A DNA stretch of 10,886 nt from Larix sibirica (GCA_004151065.3 NWUY0300007065.1:37219-48104), one strand, 5' to 3'. Counted from the first letter of the stretch, positions 1 to 7,946 are shown. Notes: generated from the sequence alone by a model not told the origin. Numbers and translations: made by a program.

Positions 1-546
1 TGGATAAAATTAAATGCACACTCCTAATTAATTAATTGCCTGGAATACAAAATTTAACCCCATGATACTGAAGTTGTCTCCTCAACCCAAGGGATTGGTT
101 GGGTTAGGAACTTGTTCCAATGTTCACTGTTGAGGGGACATGACATGGATGGAAAATATAATTGTATTAGAAATTCATTTATATCATGAGGAACACTTAG
201 TAGCTTGAAAATCCAAATTTGGATTTGTAATGAGGCTTGTGTGTCCAGCTAGTATAATCAATCAAAATTGGTGAAAAGAGCGAAATGTTGATTTTGTCGA
301 TTGATTGTATGTAAGTAAATAATAATTTGGAGATTCTAAGACATGGATTGTTTAAACAATGTTTTTGACTTCAAAAATATAAACTTGGACCCCATGTGAT
401 GTGCTTATGTACAAATTAGCGTGCATTTCCCTAATCCAATTCAAGTTGATTTGCATTCTATTTTTAATATCGATAAAACATTTTTCTCAAATTTTGTGTA
501 TATTTGGTGTATGAGAGTAATTTGCTTATTTTGAGTATAATATTAT
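1..546. other. Gene-free AT-rich stretch, possibly old repeat sequence
   Basis: No convincing coding frame was seen on either strand, and all frames are interrupted often. The only local structure noted is a small hairpin at 84-105: AACCCAA (84-90) and TTGGGTT (99-105) can pair across an 8-base loop. If the primer-binding-site call at 939 is right, part of this stretch could belong to a 5' LTR, but I could not place an LTR start here. Confidence 0.4.
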
Positions 547-736
547 TTTTTTAATGCAAAAGACTCCATTTTATAGTACACTTAATTCCATCAAAAGATA
601 AAAAGGATCGGGTTCCCATGTAACAACCAACATCCAATCCATGTGTTTTAAATATGTTGAGAATTAAGAGAAATAATTATTTGATCCTCTTAAGTTTGGA
701 AGTGTAAAGAAACATTGGACCATGGTTGTATATTCC
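547..736 (+). repeat. Noncoding repeat, copy A (possible LTR remnant)
   Basis: This segment is related in direct orientation to 3037-3228. The best-matching core is 605-666 against 3102-3164, where I count about 56 of 63 positions identical with one gap. Flanking similarity is weaker but recognisable: a shared TTTTTTAATGC start, an ACACTTAAT block, and a shared CCATGGTTGT end. Both copies contain TGTAAC within CCCATGTAAC. The copies bracket the gag pseudogene, which would suit a pair of old LTRs. Similarity fades after about 736, so the 5' LTR predicted to end at 936 is not fully matched by copy B. A dispersed noncoding repeat is the alternative. Confidence 0.45.
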
Positions 737-938
737 TATGATAGTGAAGAAGTGTAGGTTTAGACCCTTCTATGAGATGTAATGAGTTCTGGAGGTTTTT
801 AAATTCTCCATGTTTACAGTAAAAAGTGTAGAATTGTAGTTTTCAAATTTTGTTGTTCGAATTTTAATTGCAATTATTATGTGAGTATTTGTTTCTACTA
901 TGTGACTATAAATTGGAAATCATATGCTATGCATCAAG

Positions 939-950
939 TGGTATTAGATA
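939..950 (+). promoter_or_regulatory. Candidate decayed primer-binding site (Met-tRNA type)
   Basis: The bases TGGTATTAGATA resemble TGGTATCAGAGC, the common plant LTR-retrotransposon primer-binding site complementary to initiator Met-tRNA. I count 9 of 12 matches. The site lies two bases after GCATCA, and an LTR end in CA would be expected just before a primer-binding site. It also lies about 0.4 kb upstream of the first gag-like codons, a normal leader length. Twelve bases with mismatches is weak on its own; the support is the position. The stretch from 951 to 1366 is then the untranslated leader, and I see no other feature in it. Confidence 0.4.
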
Positions 951-1366
951 AAGTAGAATCTTGAGGGATTAGGACAACTCCAATGAAAGAGAGAAGCTAG
1001 CTAGAATTATTACTATGAGAAGAGGTGAAATTCTGTAAGATAGTTCAATTACAATGAAAGAGGAAAAATGAAGATAATTCCATCAAAGGATGTGATGTTC
1101 GGTAGAGATCTCATAAATGAGTGAATGAAATACACCTCTAGTGGTAGGATTGGATAGATGTTTTAAAAGGATATTCAATTCCAATCTTGAAGAGAACTTA
1201 GTAGAATTTGTGGAGGATGAGGTGTTGAAGAATCTACAAGAGGGGGTTGATGAGATGTTGTAATGGATGTTGTAGATGAAGAGAGAATTGTAGAAGAACA
1301 AAGAAATTTGTGTTGAAGATGGTAGCAGGAGAGAGTGCAGGATGCATTGGGGGATGTAGCATGGAA

Positions 1367-2250
1367 AAATGAGGAATAACTCTAGTGAGAGGAAGAACCA
1401 GAAGAGATAATGTTGGTGAATAGGTAGTTGAAGATGTTGCAAATTTTATACAAAAAATGATGAGGATGATGGACTCCTTCAAATTGGCTCAATAGAGGGG
1501 AAGGGTCACAACCAAAGTGATCCATAAGAGTGACGAGGATGAAGAGAGGGATATGAAACAACACCAAAATGAAGATGGAGATTTCAAAGTTCTTTGGTAA
1601 CACAGATCCAGAAAGGTTAATGGAGTGGGTTGAAGACATGCAAAGTCATTTTTACTTCCATGAATTTGAAGAACTACAAGTAGTGAAAATTGAATGCAAC
1701 ATATTGAGAGGATATGAATACCGAGTGGTGGGAGAAGCTAAACATGGACATAAAATGGAGGGGAAAAGGAAAGATCTAGAATTGTGAGAATATGGTCATC
1801 AAATCAAAAGGTAAGTTTGTAAATTTTAATTATAGTTGGAAATTAAGAGAAAATTAGAAAGAAAATAGAAAAAATATAAATGTATAGAAGAATATTTTAA
1901 TGATTTTTGTAGCATGGCCATGGGATCTAGTTTGATAAAAGGTAACACGAAGAAAGAATCACGGTGTTTGTGGATGGATTGAAGTTGCCCATCAAAAGGA
2001 ATAAAATTATATATGTATAGAAGAATATATCAATTATTTTTGTAGCATGGCCATGAGAGGTAGTTTTGTAAAAGATAACACAAATAAAAAATCATGTAGT
2101 TTCTGGATAAATTAAAGTTGTCCATTAAAACTAATATAATTCTAAAGAAGATGCAATTATTAGAAGATGCTTATCAGTTTTCCCTAAGAATTGAGAAGGT
2201 GTAGATGAAGAGAAAGCATGAGACTAGTCATCGAGATGAGAAATAAAATG
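1367..2250 (+). pseudogene. gag: Broken Ty3/gypsy retrotransposon gag
   Basis: Gag of Ty3/gypsy elements forms the capsid of the intracellular retrotransposon particle. The best-preserved block is the open frame 1569-1787 (72 codons). It reads FFGNTDPERLMEWVEDMQ, then HFYFHEFEELQVVKIECNIL, which matches the retrotransposon gag pattern of F-G-x-x-D-P, W-x-x-x-M, an aromatic/E-rich linker, K-V-K and a later L-R-G-Y. Upstream, in another frame, lies a Met/Gln-rich stretch of the usual gag N-terminal type (about 1420-1480). Downstream, a frame change near 1757 restores ENMVIKSKGKF, like the W-x-x-M-x-x-x-L-K-x-x-F segment. At about 2160-2250, EDAYQFSLRIEKV followed by a stop and then MKRKHE resembles the E-E-A-Y-x-x-A-L-K-x-E-E-K-L end. 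Stops, frameshifts and an internal 133-bp duplication make it nonfunctional. The 5' limit is approximate. The family call is confident, the subfamily is not. Confidence 0.8.
1881..2146 (+). repeat. 133-bp tandem duplication inside gag
   Basis: Bases 1881-2013 and 2014-2146 align end to end without gaps at about 80% identity (26 mismatches counted by eye). Both copies begin TGTATAGAAGAATAT and contain TAGCATGGCCATG at the same offset. The unit length is not a multiple of three, so the duplication shifts the reading frame. It is therefore either a cause of inactivation or an event after it. The encoded region is the gag middle: IEEYFNDF in copy one matches IEEYINYF in copy two. Confidence 0.85.
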
Positions 2251-2291
2251 AATTTTTTTGGTTGTCTTTTTGGAAAATGTTAAGTGTGTAA

Positions 2292-2549
2292 TGGGATGCA
2301 TGTTGTCGAATAAATGATGAGGAAATACTGTGTGAAGTGCATGTTGTGGATAGCATGCTAAAAGAGTGTGAAGAGATATTTACATCGAAAGACTACGAGG
2401 AAAATATTGAAGTAAAGGAATTTGTACAACAAACTCAAGAAGCACTAGTAGATTTGCAAGAAACAGAAGTTGTAGTAGCCAGACGTGTTGTAGTAGAATA
2501 TAATATTATAGTTCAGAGAGGTCTTTTACCTCAATGGATTTGCAAGTAG
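2292..2549 (+). pseudogene. Open frame downstream of gag, probably retrotransposon gag/pol remnant
   Basis: This frame is open for about 85 codons and ends in a stop at 2549. No ATG opens the frame, so it is not a gene by itself. It reads NDEEILCEVHVVDSM early, which is distantly like the D-E-x-x-C-E-V-x-x-M-D block near the end of the gypsy pepsin-type protease. Then follows a Glu/Val-rich part, EFVQQTQEALVDLQETEVVV. The second part could equally be compared with the linker ahead of an integrase C-terminal domain, and neither match is strong. Just upstream (about 2281-2300) the DNA is weakly reminiscent of a zinc knuckle but lacks a clean C-C-H-C. Position and strand place it in the same element as gag. 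Confidence 0.35.
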
Positions 2550-3036
2550 ATGAGATTGCCATAGATCTAATAGTGGAAGATATGTAAATTGGAATGTGTA
2601 ATTCTCATAATGTTTTGTGGTGACTTTGTTGCATGTGAAGTTGAATGTATGAAAAAAGAAAAAGAAAATGGATCATACCAAAAAAAAATGTATAAGTTGT
2701 TGTAGGGAGAGTGGATGAAAAAGAATGGAGCTGTAGCATCGTAGCATTGAGTTGAAGATGATTATGACAGAGGGTTTGCTGCATTGAAAGACAATAAAAA
2801 TGAGGAGATGCTTGAGTAGTGAGAAGTAATGGATTTCATTGAGACAATGATAATTGTACGAAGAAAGAAGGATGGGGAGGCAATAAACGTAATTAAGAGG
2901 GAGCAAGTTGAGGCAATGAATCCCATTGGGTGAGATTCACAAAAATTTCCAAAGGTAAATGATTTTCAACAAGTGGTAGAAAAGATAATGGTAATAATAC
3001 TAAAATGAACTAGGTGAAGAAGATAATTCCATTTCA
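2550..3036. other. Decayed retrotransposon interior, no recognisable domain
   Basis: On the + strand this stretch is purine-rich (many GAAGAA, GGAGG and AAAAAG runs), like the preceding element interior, but every frame is broken and I recognise no protease, reverse transcriptase, RNase H or integrase motif. If the element spans 939 to about 3528, its interior is about 2.6 kb. That is much shorter than a full gypsy gag-pol, so most of pol has been deleted. Confidence 0.4.
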
Positions 3037-3228
3037 TATTTTTTAATGCCAATAAATGCTTCATTTCATATTTACACTTAATATTTCATTAGAATACCAA
3101 AGGATTGGGTTCCCATGTAACGAACCAACTTCTAATCCATTTGTTTTAAATATGTTAAGAACTAATATAAATGGGATTTTGTTCCCATGAGTGAAATTGT
3201 AAAGAGGAGTTTGGCCATGGTTGTGTTG
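3037..3228 (+). repeat. Noncoding repeat, copy B (possible LTR remnant)
   Basis: Direct-orientation partner of 547-736. The core 3102-3164 carries GGGTTCCCATGTAAC and TTGTTTTAAATATGTT, both nearly the same in copy A. Just after the core a second GTTCCCATG occurs (3181-3189). Similarity ends around CCATGGTTGTG. If A and B are LTRs of one element, B should continue to about 3430 with similarity to 737-936, and I do not see that. Either the 3' part of B was replaced, or A and B are copies of some other repeat. Confidence 0.45.
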
Positions 3229-3335
3229 AGAGGATGGGGAAGATGTGTCACATCTATAATGCTTACCATGTTGGCTAAACAAATAAAATAATAAAAAATA
3301 ATAAGACTTCATGGTAAGAGTGTAAAAAATTAAAA

Positions 3336-3351
3336 GATATATATATATATA
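3336..3351. repeat. Short (AT)n microsatellite
   Basis: Alternating AT runs for about 16 bases, flanked by AAAAG and AAAAAC. It is a simple sequence repeat with no sign of function. Confidence 0.9.
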
Positions 3352-3518
3352 AAAACAAATCATATCAAATAAAATTAACACACCTTAAGGACATGAGGAT
3401 AAGAAAATAGTTTTTTCATACCACAGTGAGATTTATGTAAGTAAGCATTCCAAGTAATGCTATTAATGGCTTACCATGTTGAGTATTCAATTGATTAGCA
3501 TAACTTTAAGAGATTCTG

Positions 3519-3538
3519 GGTGGGGAGTGTAACGACCT
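3519..3538 (+). other. Candidate polypurine tract / 3' LTR junction
   Basis: GGGTGGGGAG (3519-3528) is followed directly by TGTAACGACC (3529-3538). In many plant gypsy elements a G/A-rich polypurine tract immediately precedes the 3' LTR, and LTRs commonly begin TGTAACGACC. This is the clearest LTR edge in the window. It agrees in strand with the upstream gag pseudogene and could be the right-hand LTR of that element or of another copy. The LTR end is not clear: I found no matching CA terminus plus target-site duplication. Confidence 0.55.
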
Positions 3539-4010
3539 TTCCTCTAAACCACCCAAGCTAGACCCAATTGACAATGATGTTAAAAATAATAATGATTACA
3601 ATTATATTTATGCTTTGGCAGTATCATGGTTGTCCATTGACTTTTGGAATATTTTAAAGTGAGTTATCGATATGATCATGGTTCGAACATTTTAAATAGA
3701 ATGTAATGCATCTGATAATCCCATAAATCAAATAAATAAAACCATGTAACTTACCATCAAATAAGTCAAGTGCTCATCCACTTAAAACAATAAGCATTAT
3801 TGATGCATATTAAGGGAATCTCATCAATCAAATCAATATGATGCAGATAACTATGGCAACCTTTTCAAGTAGGATGTACCCTCGTCTCAGTAGCTCTAGC
3901 TTTCCTCTTATTTTTGTTCTCTTTTTGTGTTGTGGTTCATATTTTTGAGTTTGTTTACTATATTTATGGTTTCCGATGGATCTTGGACCCTCAAAACCAT
4001 TTGGTTTCAC
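3539..4010. other. Probable start of LTR sequence, no gene
   Basis: This is AT-rich noncoding sequence continuing from the TGTAACGACC edge. GGTTCGAAC at 3680-3688 resembles an RNA polymerase III B-box core, but no A-box partner or tRNA-like fold was found. The + strand frame running from 3927 has no ATG start that makes sense, and it encodes only aromatic, low-complexity residues from T-rich DNA. Confidence 0.35.
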
Positions 4011-4019
4011 AGTAGTAGT

Positions 4020-4460
4020 AGTTCAAATTTGGTTCTTTGGAGTATGTTCTCCCACACAAATCTCATATTGGTATTTGCTTTCAACTATTTTCAAGCTTTG
4101 GCTCCACACTTGAAGTGGAAGCCTTGCTTTGGTAACAAGATATTTGTAGATCTAATCCTTGGCTCCATGCCCCACCTAGACTACTCATTCAACAACAATG
4201 GTTCATATTTGATTCTATGGAGTGTGCCCTCCCTCCAAGATCTAAGATTCTCATTATTTTTAGATATTTTCTACTTCATTTTTTATCTAGTTCTCTAGAG
4301 TGCACTCTTCAACCAACATCTACATCAGTGCCTAGTTTTAGTCATTCCGTACTCCAGTTTTGCACTTGAAGTAGAAGCCTTGCACCATGTAGGAAGTGTT
4401 ACCCAATGCAAGATGAATTTTTCCTACTTCAATTCGACACTCAAAGTAGAACCCATGCCT
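4020..4460 (+). repeat. Cluster of degenerate subrepeats
   Basis: Two short motifs recur. One, CACTTGAAGTGGAAGCCTTG, begins at 4107, recurs with one change at 4363, and recurs more weakly near 4437 as a CACTCAAAGTAGAACCCATG variant. The other, of the form TTTGG/ATTCTNTGGAGTRTG followed by CTCCC, occurs near 4027 and 4208, with a weaker version near 4287. The spacings (256, about 74 and 181 bases) are irregular, so this is not a clean tandem array. It looks like ancient local duplication. The minus-strand frame through 4338-4619 merely reads the repeats (GFYFECR and GFYFKCK) and is not recognised as a protein. Confidence 0.5.
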
Positions 4461-5560
4461 AATACAAGAAGAAAACCATTTCTTTTGCAATTTCTCCATA
4501 GTTCTATCACTTGGTTTCCATGACTCAACATATACAACATACACCATTTGAATTTCACAACTAAGTATTGGTATTTCCACATTGGCCATGCTCAATATCT
4601 TGCAAGGACACAACCACACAGATGTACCCCCATGTTCATAATGTACCGAGCAGTTTATATATCTCTACAATAGCTCATTCGTAGCATCTACCATGAGAGC
4701 TAGCCAATCGTCATTTTCTCTCTACAATAGCTCACATCTCCACTCATGAACATTTGCATCTCCTTTGACCACACATATTGAGTAGCATTGTTATCACTTC
4801 TTTTATGAGTTGGGGGTTCATCCTACATGATGCAACCATTCCTTGTTATCCCACCAATTTATTGTTTGGTATACACAACACACTATCTGATTTCATTTGC
4901 TAACTACATGATATTCTCCTACATCCTATCATCAATAACAATTTCAATCTAAACTCTCATACTCTTTAGAGTCCTCTTCACATATCCAGTAGGGATCCAC
5001 ATCAACAGGCACATGGATCATAGGGTTCTCATTATCCACAATAGTAGTATTAATGATCCAACACCATCTTTCAACACAGTTGTCTTCCTTCTAGCATTGC
5101 TTGTTCAAGATATAGATATACAAAATAATGTGGCACTTATTAAAGTCTTATTCACCCTTCGTATCACCATCCCTAAACTTCCTCAGTTTGCTACAACACA
5201 ACTTTTATGTTCAATCTCCAACTCTTGATGATAACACTCTCATGAGGTCTCTTTTTCTAACAAAATGACACACACACACACATAGTTGGTCATTATTTAT
5301 AGTGAATCATCATAGCAAGTTCATTCTTAAACCGGGAGGAAGGCCAGAACTCTCTCAGAATAAACTTGGAGGAACAAATGTCTATAGCCATGGTGCCCTC
5401 TCCAAGGAGGACACAACCCTCAACATTGCCCAACTCAGCTAGCCATGTCTCAACGATGCCCTAAGAGTTCTCCCTTTATTTACAACATTCTTTATTGCAT
5501 TTTCTTGTTCAGTGAACATACAATTATGTAGTTGCATCTTTCCAACACTAAAGCTGTGTG
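4461..5560. other. Gene-free stretch with a short (CA)n run
   Basis: No coding frame with recognisable content was seen. The 71-codon + strand frame at 5013-5228 matches nothing I know and has no splice context. A simple (AC)n run lies at 5268-5282. The segment 5330-5460 is somewhat GC-richer (CCGGGAGGAAGGCC and neighbours) and has a locally open + strand frame with a TAG, but no motif I can name. If the 5560-5709 segment is the right end of an LTR, some of this stretch may be its U3 region. Confidence 0.3.
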
Positions 5561-5622
5561 CATAGTTTTTTTTTTTTAATTTTAAATTGTGTGCATTTCC
5601 TTTTATGTACCCATTGTAAAAC

Positions 5623-5709
5623 TATATAAGACCATTAGCCACGTGAATAAAAGCAAGCAATCAATTCTAAACTTAATTTCTTCTTACTTTTATTCTCTAC
5701 AGTCAATTT
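5623..5709 (+). promoter_or_regulatory. LTR-like promoter/polyadenylation segment
   Basis: In order the + strand shows TATATAA (5623-5629), the G-box CACGTG (5640-5645), AATAAA (5646-5651), and a pyrimidine-rich run ending TTCTCTACA near 5709. A TATA box, then AATAAA shortly after, then a C/T-rich U5 ending in CA is the usual layout of a plant LTR right end. The bases that follow (GTCAATTTTAAGCTC) bear a faint resemblance to a Met-tRNA primer-binding context but do not form a credible site. A 12-base T run lies just upstream (5566-5577). A matching second LTR was not found in the window, so this could also be a chance cluster in AT-rich DNA. Confidence 0.35.
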
Positions 5710-5894
5710 TAAGCTCTCCTCTTCTATCATCTTTGTGAATTGTAGTTCATATACTTGAATTTGTTTCTAGTTTATAGAGTTGTCTAAAGATTAACCAATG
5801 TTGACTTTTCAAGTTATTATTGATGGAATCCATGATTTAATCTTTGTATAAATCTAGATTTCTCGTTATTTAAAATCCATTGTTGATTGTAGAA

Positions 5895-6038
5895 ATGGAT
5901 TCAACACCCAAGAATATCCTTGTTGCACCTCAACAACTCATATCTCTGACTCCAACAACTTGTGCGGAATTTAAGACAAATAATAGAAAAGGGGACAAAT
6001 TAATAATCCAAAATCTTCCCTTATTTAGATATTTCTAG
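5895..6038 (+). other. Short ATG-started ORF (47 codons), unrecognised
   Basis: The frame begins MDSTPKNILVAPQQLISL and ends after RYF at a TAG. It follows the LTR-like segment at 5623-5709 by about 190 bases, where the gag of an LTR element would start. The N-terminus has a vaguely gag-like look, but there is no conserved motif and it is too short to classify. A chance ORF is about as likely. Confidence 0.15.
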
Positions 6039-6122
6039 TGTCCTATGTGAAGTTCTACGAAGCTCTATACTACAAATAACTTTTCATCTCGAAAAATTTT
6101 TAGGGTTAGTACATGGGCTAAT

Positions 6123-6262
6123 TTTCTAGGTTTTTTTCCAAAAAATATTGGACATTTTGCAATTTCTTTTTAATATGATTGGCCCAAATTCCATAGGATT
6201 AAAAAATTTTGCTTTAAAAAGACGCCAAAATTGTCCAAAAAACCATATAAAATCCCTAGAAA
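6123..6262. repeat. Imperfect foldback (long hairpin), AT-rich
   Basis: The left arm, about 6123-6173, can pair with the right arm, about 6214-6262, across a 40-base loop. Anchors are TTTCTAGG (6123-6130) with CCTAGAAA (6255-6262), TTGGACA (6148-6154) with TGTCCAA (6232-6238), and TCTTTTTAA (6165-6173) with TTAAAAAGA (6214-6222). All three share one centre near 6193, which argues for a true inverted duplication rather than chance AT pairing. It could be a small foldback transposon or MITE remnant, or the precursor-like hairpin such remnants sometimes make. No target-site duplication was identified. Confidence 0.55.
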
Positions 6263-6411
6263 TTTAAATATTTTTTAAAAAATGTGTCAAATATTTTATG
6301 TTTAGAAATTTAATAATTAGTAAGATTCTTCATGGTACAATTTTTCTATCAAACTTTTTTAACATTACATAATGGATTAAACTAAACACCTTATTTCCGT
6401 TAAAATTGTTG

Positions 6412-6453
6412 AAATTGCAATTTTATATTACTGGAATTGCATAATTGCAATTT
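6412..6453. repeat. Inverted repeat with AATTGCAATT palindromes
   Basis: AAATTGCAATT at 6412-6422 and AATTGCAATTT at 6443-6453 form a perfect 11-bp inverted repeat over a 20-base spacer. Each arm contains the self-complementary AATTGCAATT, and a third partial copy (GAATTGCAT) sits in the spacer. This could be old duplication or a cruciform-prone site; function is unknown. Confidence 0.55.
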
Positions 6454-6505
6454 GAACCATGAAAATCCTAATTTCAGGGATATCAAAACATATAGTCCTC
6501 CAAAC

Positions 6506-6579
6506 AACATTTTAAAATTATTATCTAAATTATATATCACTTAACATTTTAAAATTATTATCTAAATTCTGTATCATTT
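6506..6579. repeat. 37-bp tandem duplication
   Basis: Bases 6506-6542 and 6543-6579 are identical at 34 of 37 positions with no gap. Each unit begins AACATTTTAAAATTATTATC. The low divergence makes this younger than the gag duplication upstream. The sequence is noncoding and very AT-rich. Confidence 0.9.
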
Positions 6580-6988
6580 ATTTTTAAGTACTTTCCTCCA
6601 ATGCTTCGTCGCTTTCTGCTCTGCTTTATATGCATACGAACTTGATGACAACAGTACGTTTTACTTAATCATGCAAGGAGAACTACGAGTAGCCATCAGA
6701 GTTGAATTTTACAAATTAAAAATAAGATTTGAAATATTTACACTACGCATCCTGGATAAAAGTAAGATCATAAACTTTAAAAACCGTTAAATTGAAAAGC
6801 AAAGAGGTTGAAGTAAGGGTTTATCTTAAGCACAGTGGATGTCCATGGCATAAAACATCTTCAAAGTGATTACAGTATTGAGATTTGTCTGTTCAGCAAT
6901 TGTGTCTCAGTACTGTATTGAAGCCGATAAGGATTTTATTTTGAGTATTTGTGCCTATAATATTTCAGAGGATAAATATAAAACGAAG

Positions 6989-7144
6989 AGTAAGAAGGTT
7001 AATGGCAAGCTCAAAATCCTTCATTATAGTTATGCATATCCACTACCAAATTGTGATTGTGAGTAATTCTGTCTAGCATTACTACATAATACGAAGGAAG
7101 GGGATAATTATAGCAGGAAGGTTAATGACAAGCTTGAGATCTTT
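6989..7144 (+). repeat. Spaced direct repeat, 33-bp units 123 bp apart
   Basis: Bases 6989-7021 and 7112-7144 share AAGGTTAATG and align without gaps at 26 of 33 positions. All seven differences are transitions, as expected from decay of methylated DNA. The left unit lies inside a + strand open frame (6866-7066) that has no ATG and matches no family I know; I do not call that frame a gene. Confidence 0.6.
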
Positions 7145-7372
7145 TAATAGAATGTATATTATTCCTTACTTCATATATAGAAATATTAATATTAGTTAAA
7201 TGAGTTTAGTTTGAACTACCCAATATTAGTTAATTTAAATGCTTTATTCCTCGTAATAATGTTATAAAGTGTTTCCATTAACATATTTCCATACATCTAA
7301 GAAAAATAACAATAAACCTTTAACCCCATAAGAGAAACAAAGACAAATTTTACTTACAATCGTGTATGCATT

Positions 7373-7489
7373 GTGCAATAAACCATTCATTATAAGTTTA
7401 ATACAAGCTATCTTCTCCGAGAGGAACACAATATGTAAAATTTAGTTTGCAATCAAACCATTTGTTATGAGTTTAATAAAAGCTATCTT
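7373..7489. repeat. Local duplication, about 34-45 bp units 75 bp apart
   Basis: Bases 7381-7414 and 7456-7489 match at 30 of 34 positions (both read AACCATT, then GTTTAATA, then AGCTATCTT). Similarity extends a few bases left through TGCAAT. The right copy runs into the last codons of the minus-strand ORF 7483-7686, so those codons are probably intron or downstream sequence rather than true protein. Confidence 0.7.
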
Positions 7490-7686
7490 TTTAACCTTGC
7501 TGGATTCTTAAAAACAGAAGGAGAAGGTAATGAGTACGAGCTGCTATAATAATGGAGATCATGGGGTCCATCCTGCTGCAATTCAGAGTACTCGTCATTT
7601 ACACGGGTCAGAACAATATCTTCACGGATAAGAGTTGCAGCTCTACGGTCCTTAGAGAGTGCCATAGAAACTTCATTTGATTCCAT
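7483..7686 (-). CDS. Hypothetical protein, probable coding exon of a spliced gene
   Basis: A 67-codon frame with an ATG start (7684-7686) and an in-frame TGA immediately upstream, so the start lies inside this exon. A second ATG, giving MALSKDRRAATL, is 8 codons in. The composition looks like real protein: charged and balanced (REDIVLTRVNDEYSELQQDG), then a Ser/Tyr patch (HYYSSSYSLPSPS). The DNA is GC-richer than its surroundings. Near the end, GCAAG/GTTAAA gives a possible minus-strand splice donor at 7496/7495. The last four codons after it fall in a noncoding duplication, so the true exon probably ends at 7496. On the upstream side, TAATCTAG at 7709-7702 is a plausible acceptor, making exon 2 about 7701-7496. 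I do not recognise the protein family and see no transmembrane segment or signal peptide. Later exons are not visible to the left. It may be a gene 5' end with long introns or a stranded fragment. Confidence 0.4.
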   Translation of the reverse strand: MESNEVSMALSKDRRAATLIREDIVLTRVNDEYSELQQDGPHDLHYYSSSYSLPSPSVFKNPARLKR

Positions 7687-7701
7687 TCAGGATTTATATG
7701 C

Positions 7702-7946
7702 CTAGATTACACACAAATTAACTGAGCAGAATCTAGGAAGAGTAGGCAGCCTAGGCTACTTGCACTGAATGGGATAGCTGTAATCCTAGCGCATTGGATT
7801 CTGTGAGCATGCATACATGTGTAAGAATTCCATAGCCACTGAATTATTTCCCGATCTTCCCGTTCCACGAGATCCTAACGAAAACGAAGGTGCAGGTGCA
7901 GTAGTACGCAATTAAATCCAAAGTTAAATGAAAGCAGACAACGTAC
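7702..7946 (-). other. Candidate first intron of the minus-strand gene
   Basis: Reading the minus strand, GTTGTCAG/GTACGT at 7947/7946 is a near-ideal plant splice donor. A matching acceptor ending TGTGTGTAATCTAG lies at 7702, and an alternative ending TTCTGCTCAG lies about 20 bases further upstream. The implied intron is 245 nt with GT-AG ends. It would join a noncoding 5' exon to the ATG exon. Transcript data are not available, so this is inference from splice-site quality. Confidence 0.35.

Noticed and set aside
84-105. 7-bp-stem hairpin as a terminator or regulatory site
   Set aside because: Short stem in plant DNA with no adjacent gene; expected by chance in 10 kb.
1083-1639. Three overlapping minus-strand open frames (119, 82 and 85 codons)
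   Set aside because: They are antisense to purine-rich retrotransposon leader and gag. The peptides are Ser/Phe/Leu/His-rich low-complexity shadows with no motif.
2673-3381. Minus-strand frames of 77 and 106 codons
   Set aside because: Antisense to purine-rich element interior and AT-rich repeat copy B; hydrophobic low-complexity translation, no recognisable domain.
3678-3690. GGTTCGAAC, like a tRNA/SINE B box
   Set aside because: No A box at the expected distance and no tRNA-like fold; the match ends before the CC of the consensus.
3927-4298. 123-codon + strand frame that looks membrane-like
   Set aside because: It begins at a GTG rather than ATG, its hydrophobicity comes from T-rich DNA, and it runs through the degenerate subrepeats. 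No family resemblance.
4338-4619. 93-codon minus-strand frame
   Set aside because: Most of it is a translation of local subrepeats (GFYFECR and GFYFKCK); no known protein.
5013-5228. 71-codon + strand frame
   Set aside because: ATG-started but unrecognised, in pyrimidine-rich noncoding DNA, without splice or promoter context.
6866-7066. 66-codon + strand frame
   Set aside because: The frame opens at GTG and contains no internal Met, so it cannot be a stand-alone gene. It overlaps one unit of a noncoding duplication. An internal exon cannot be ruled out.
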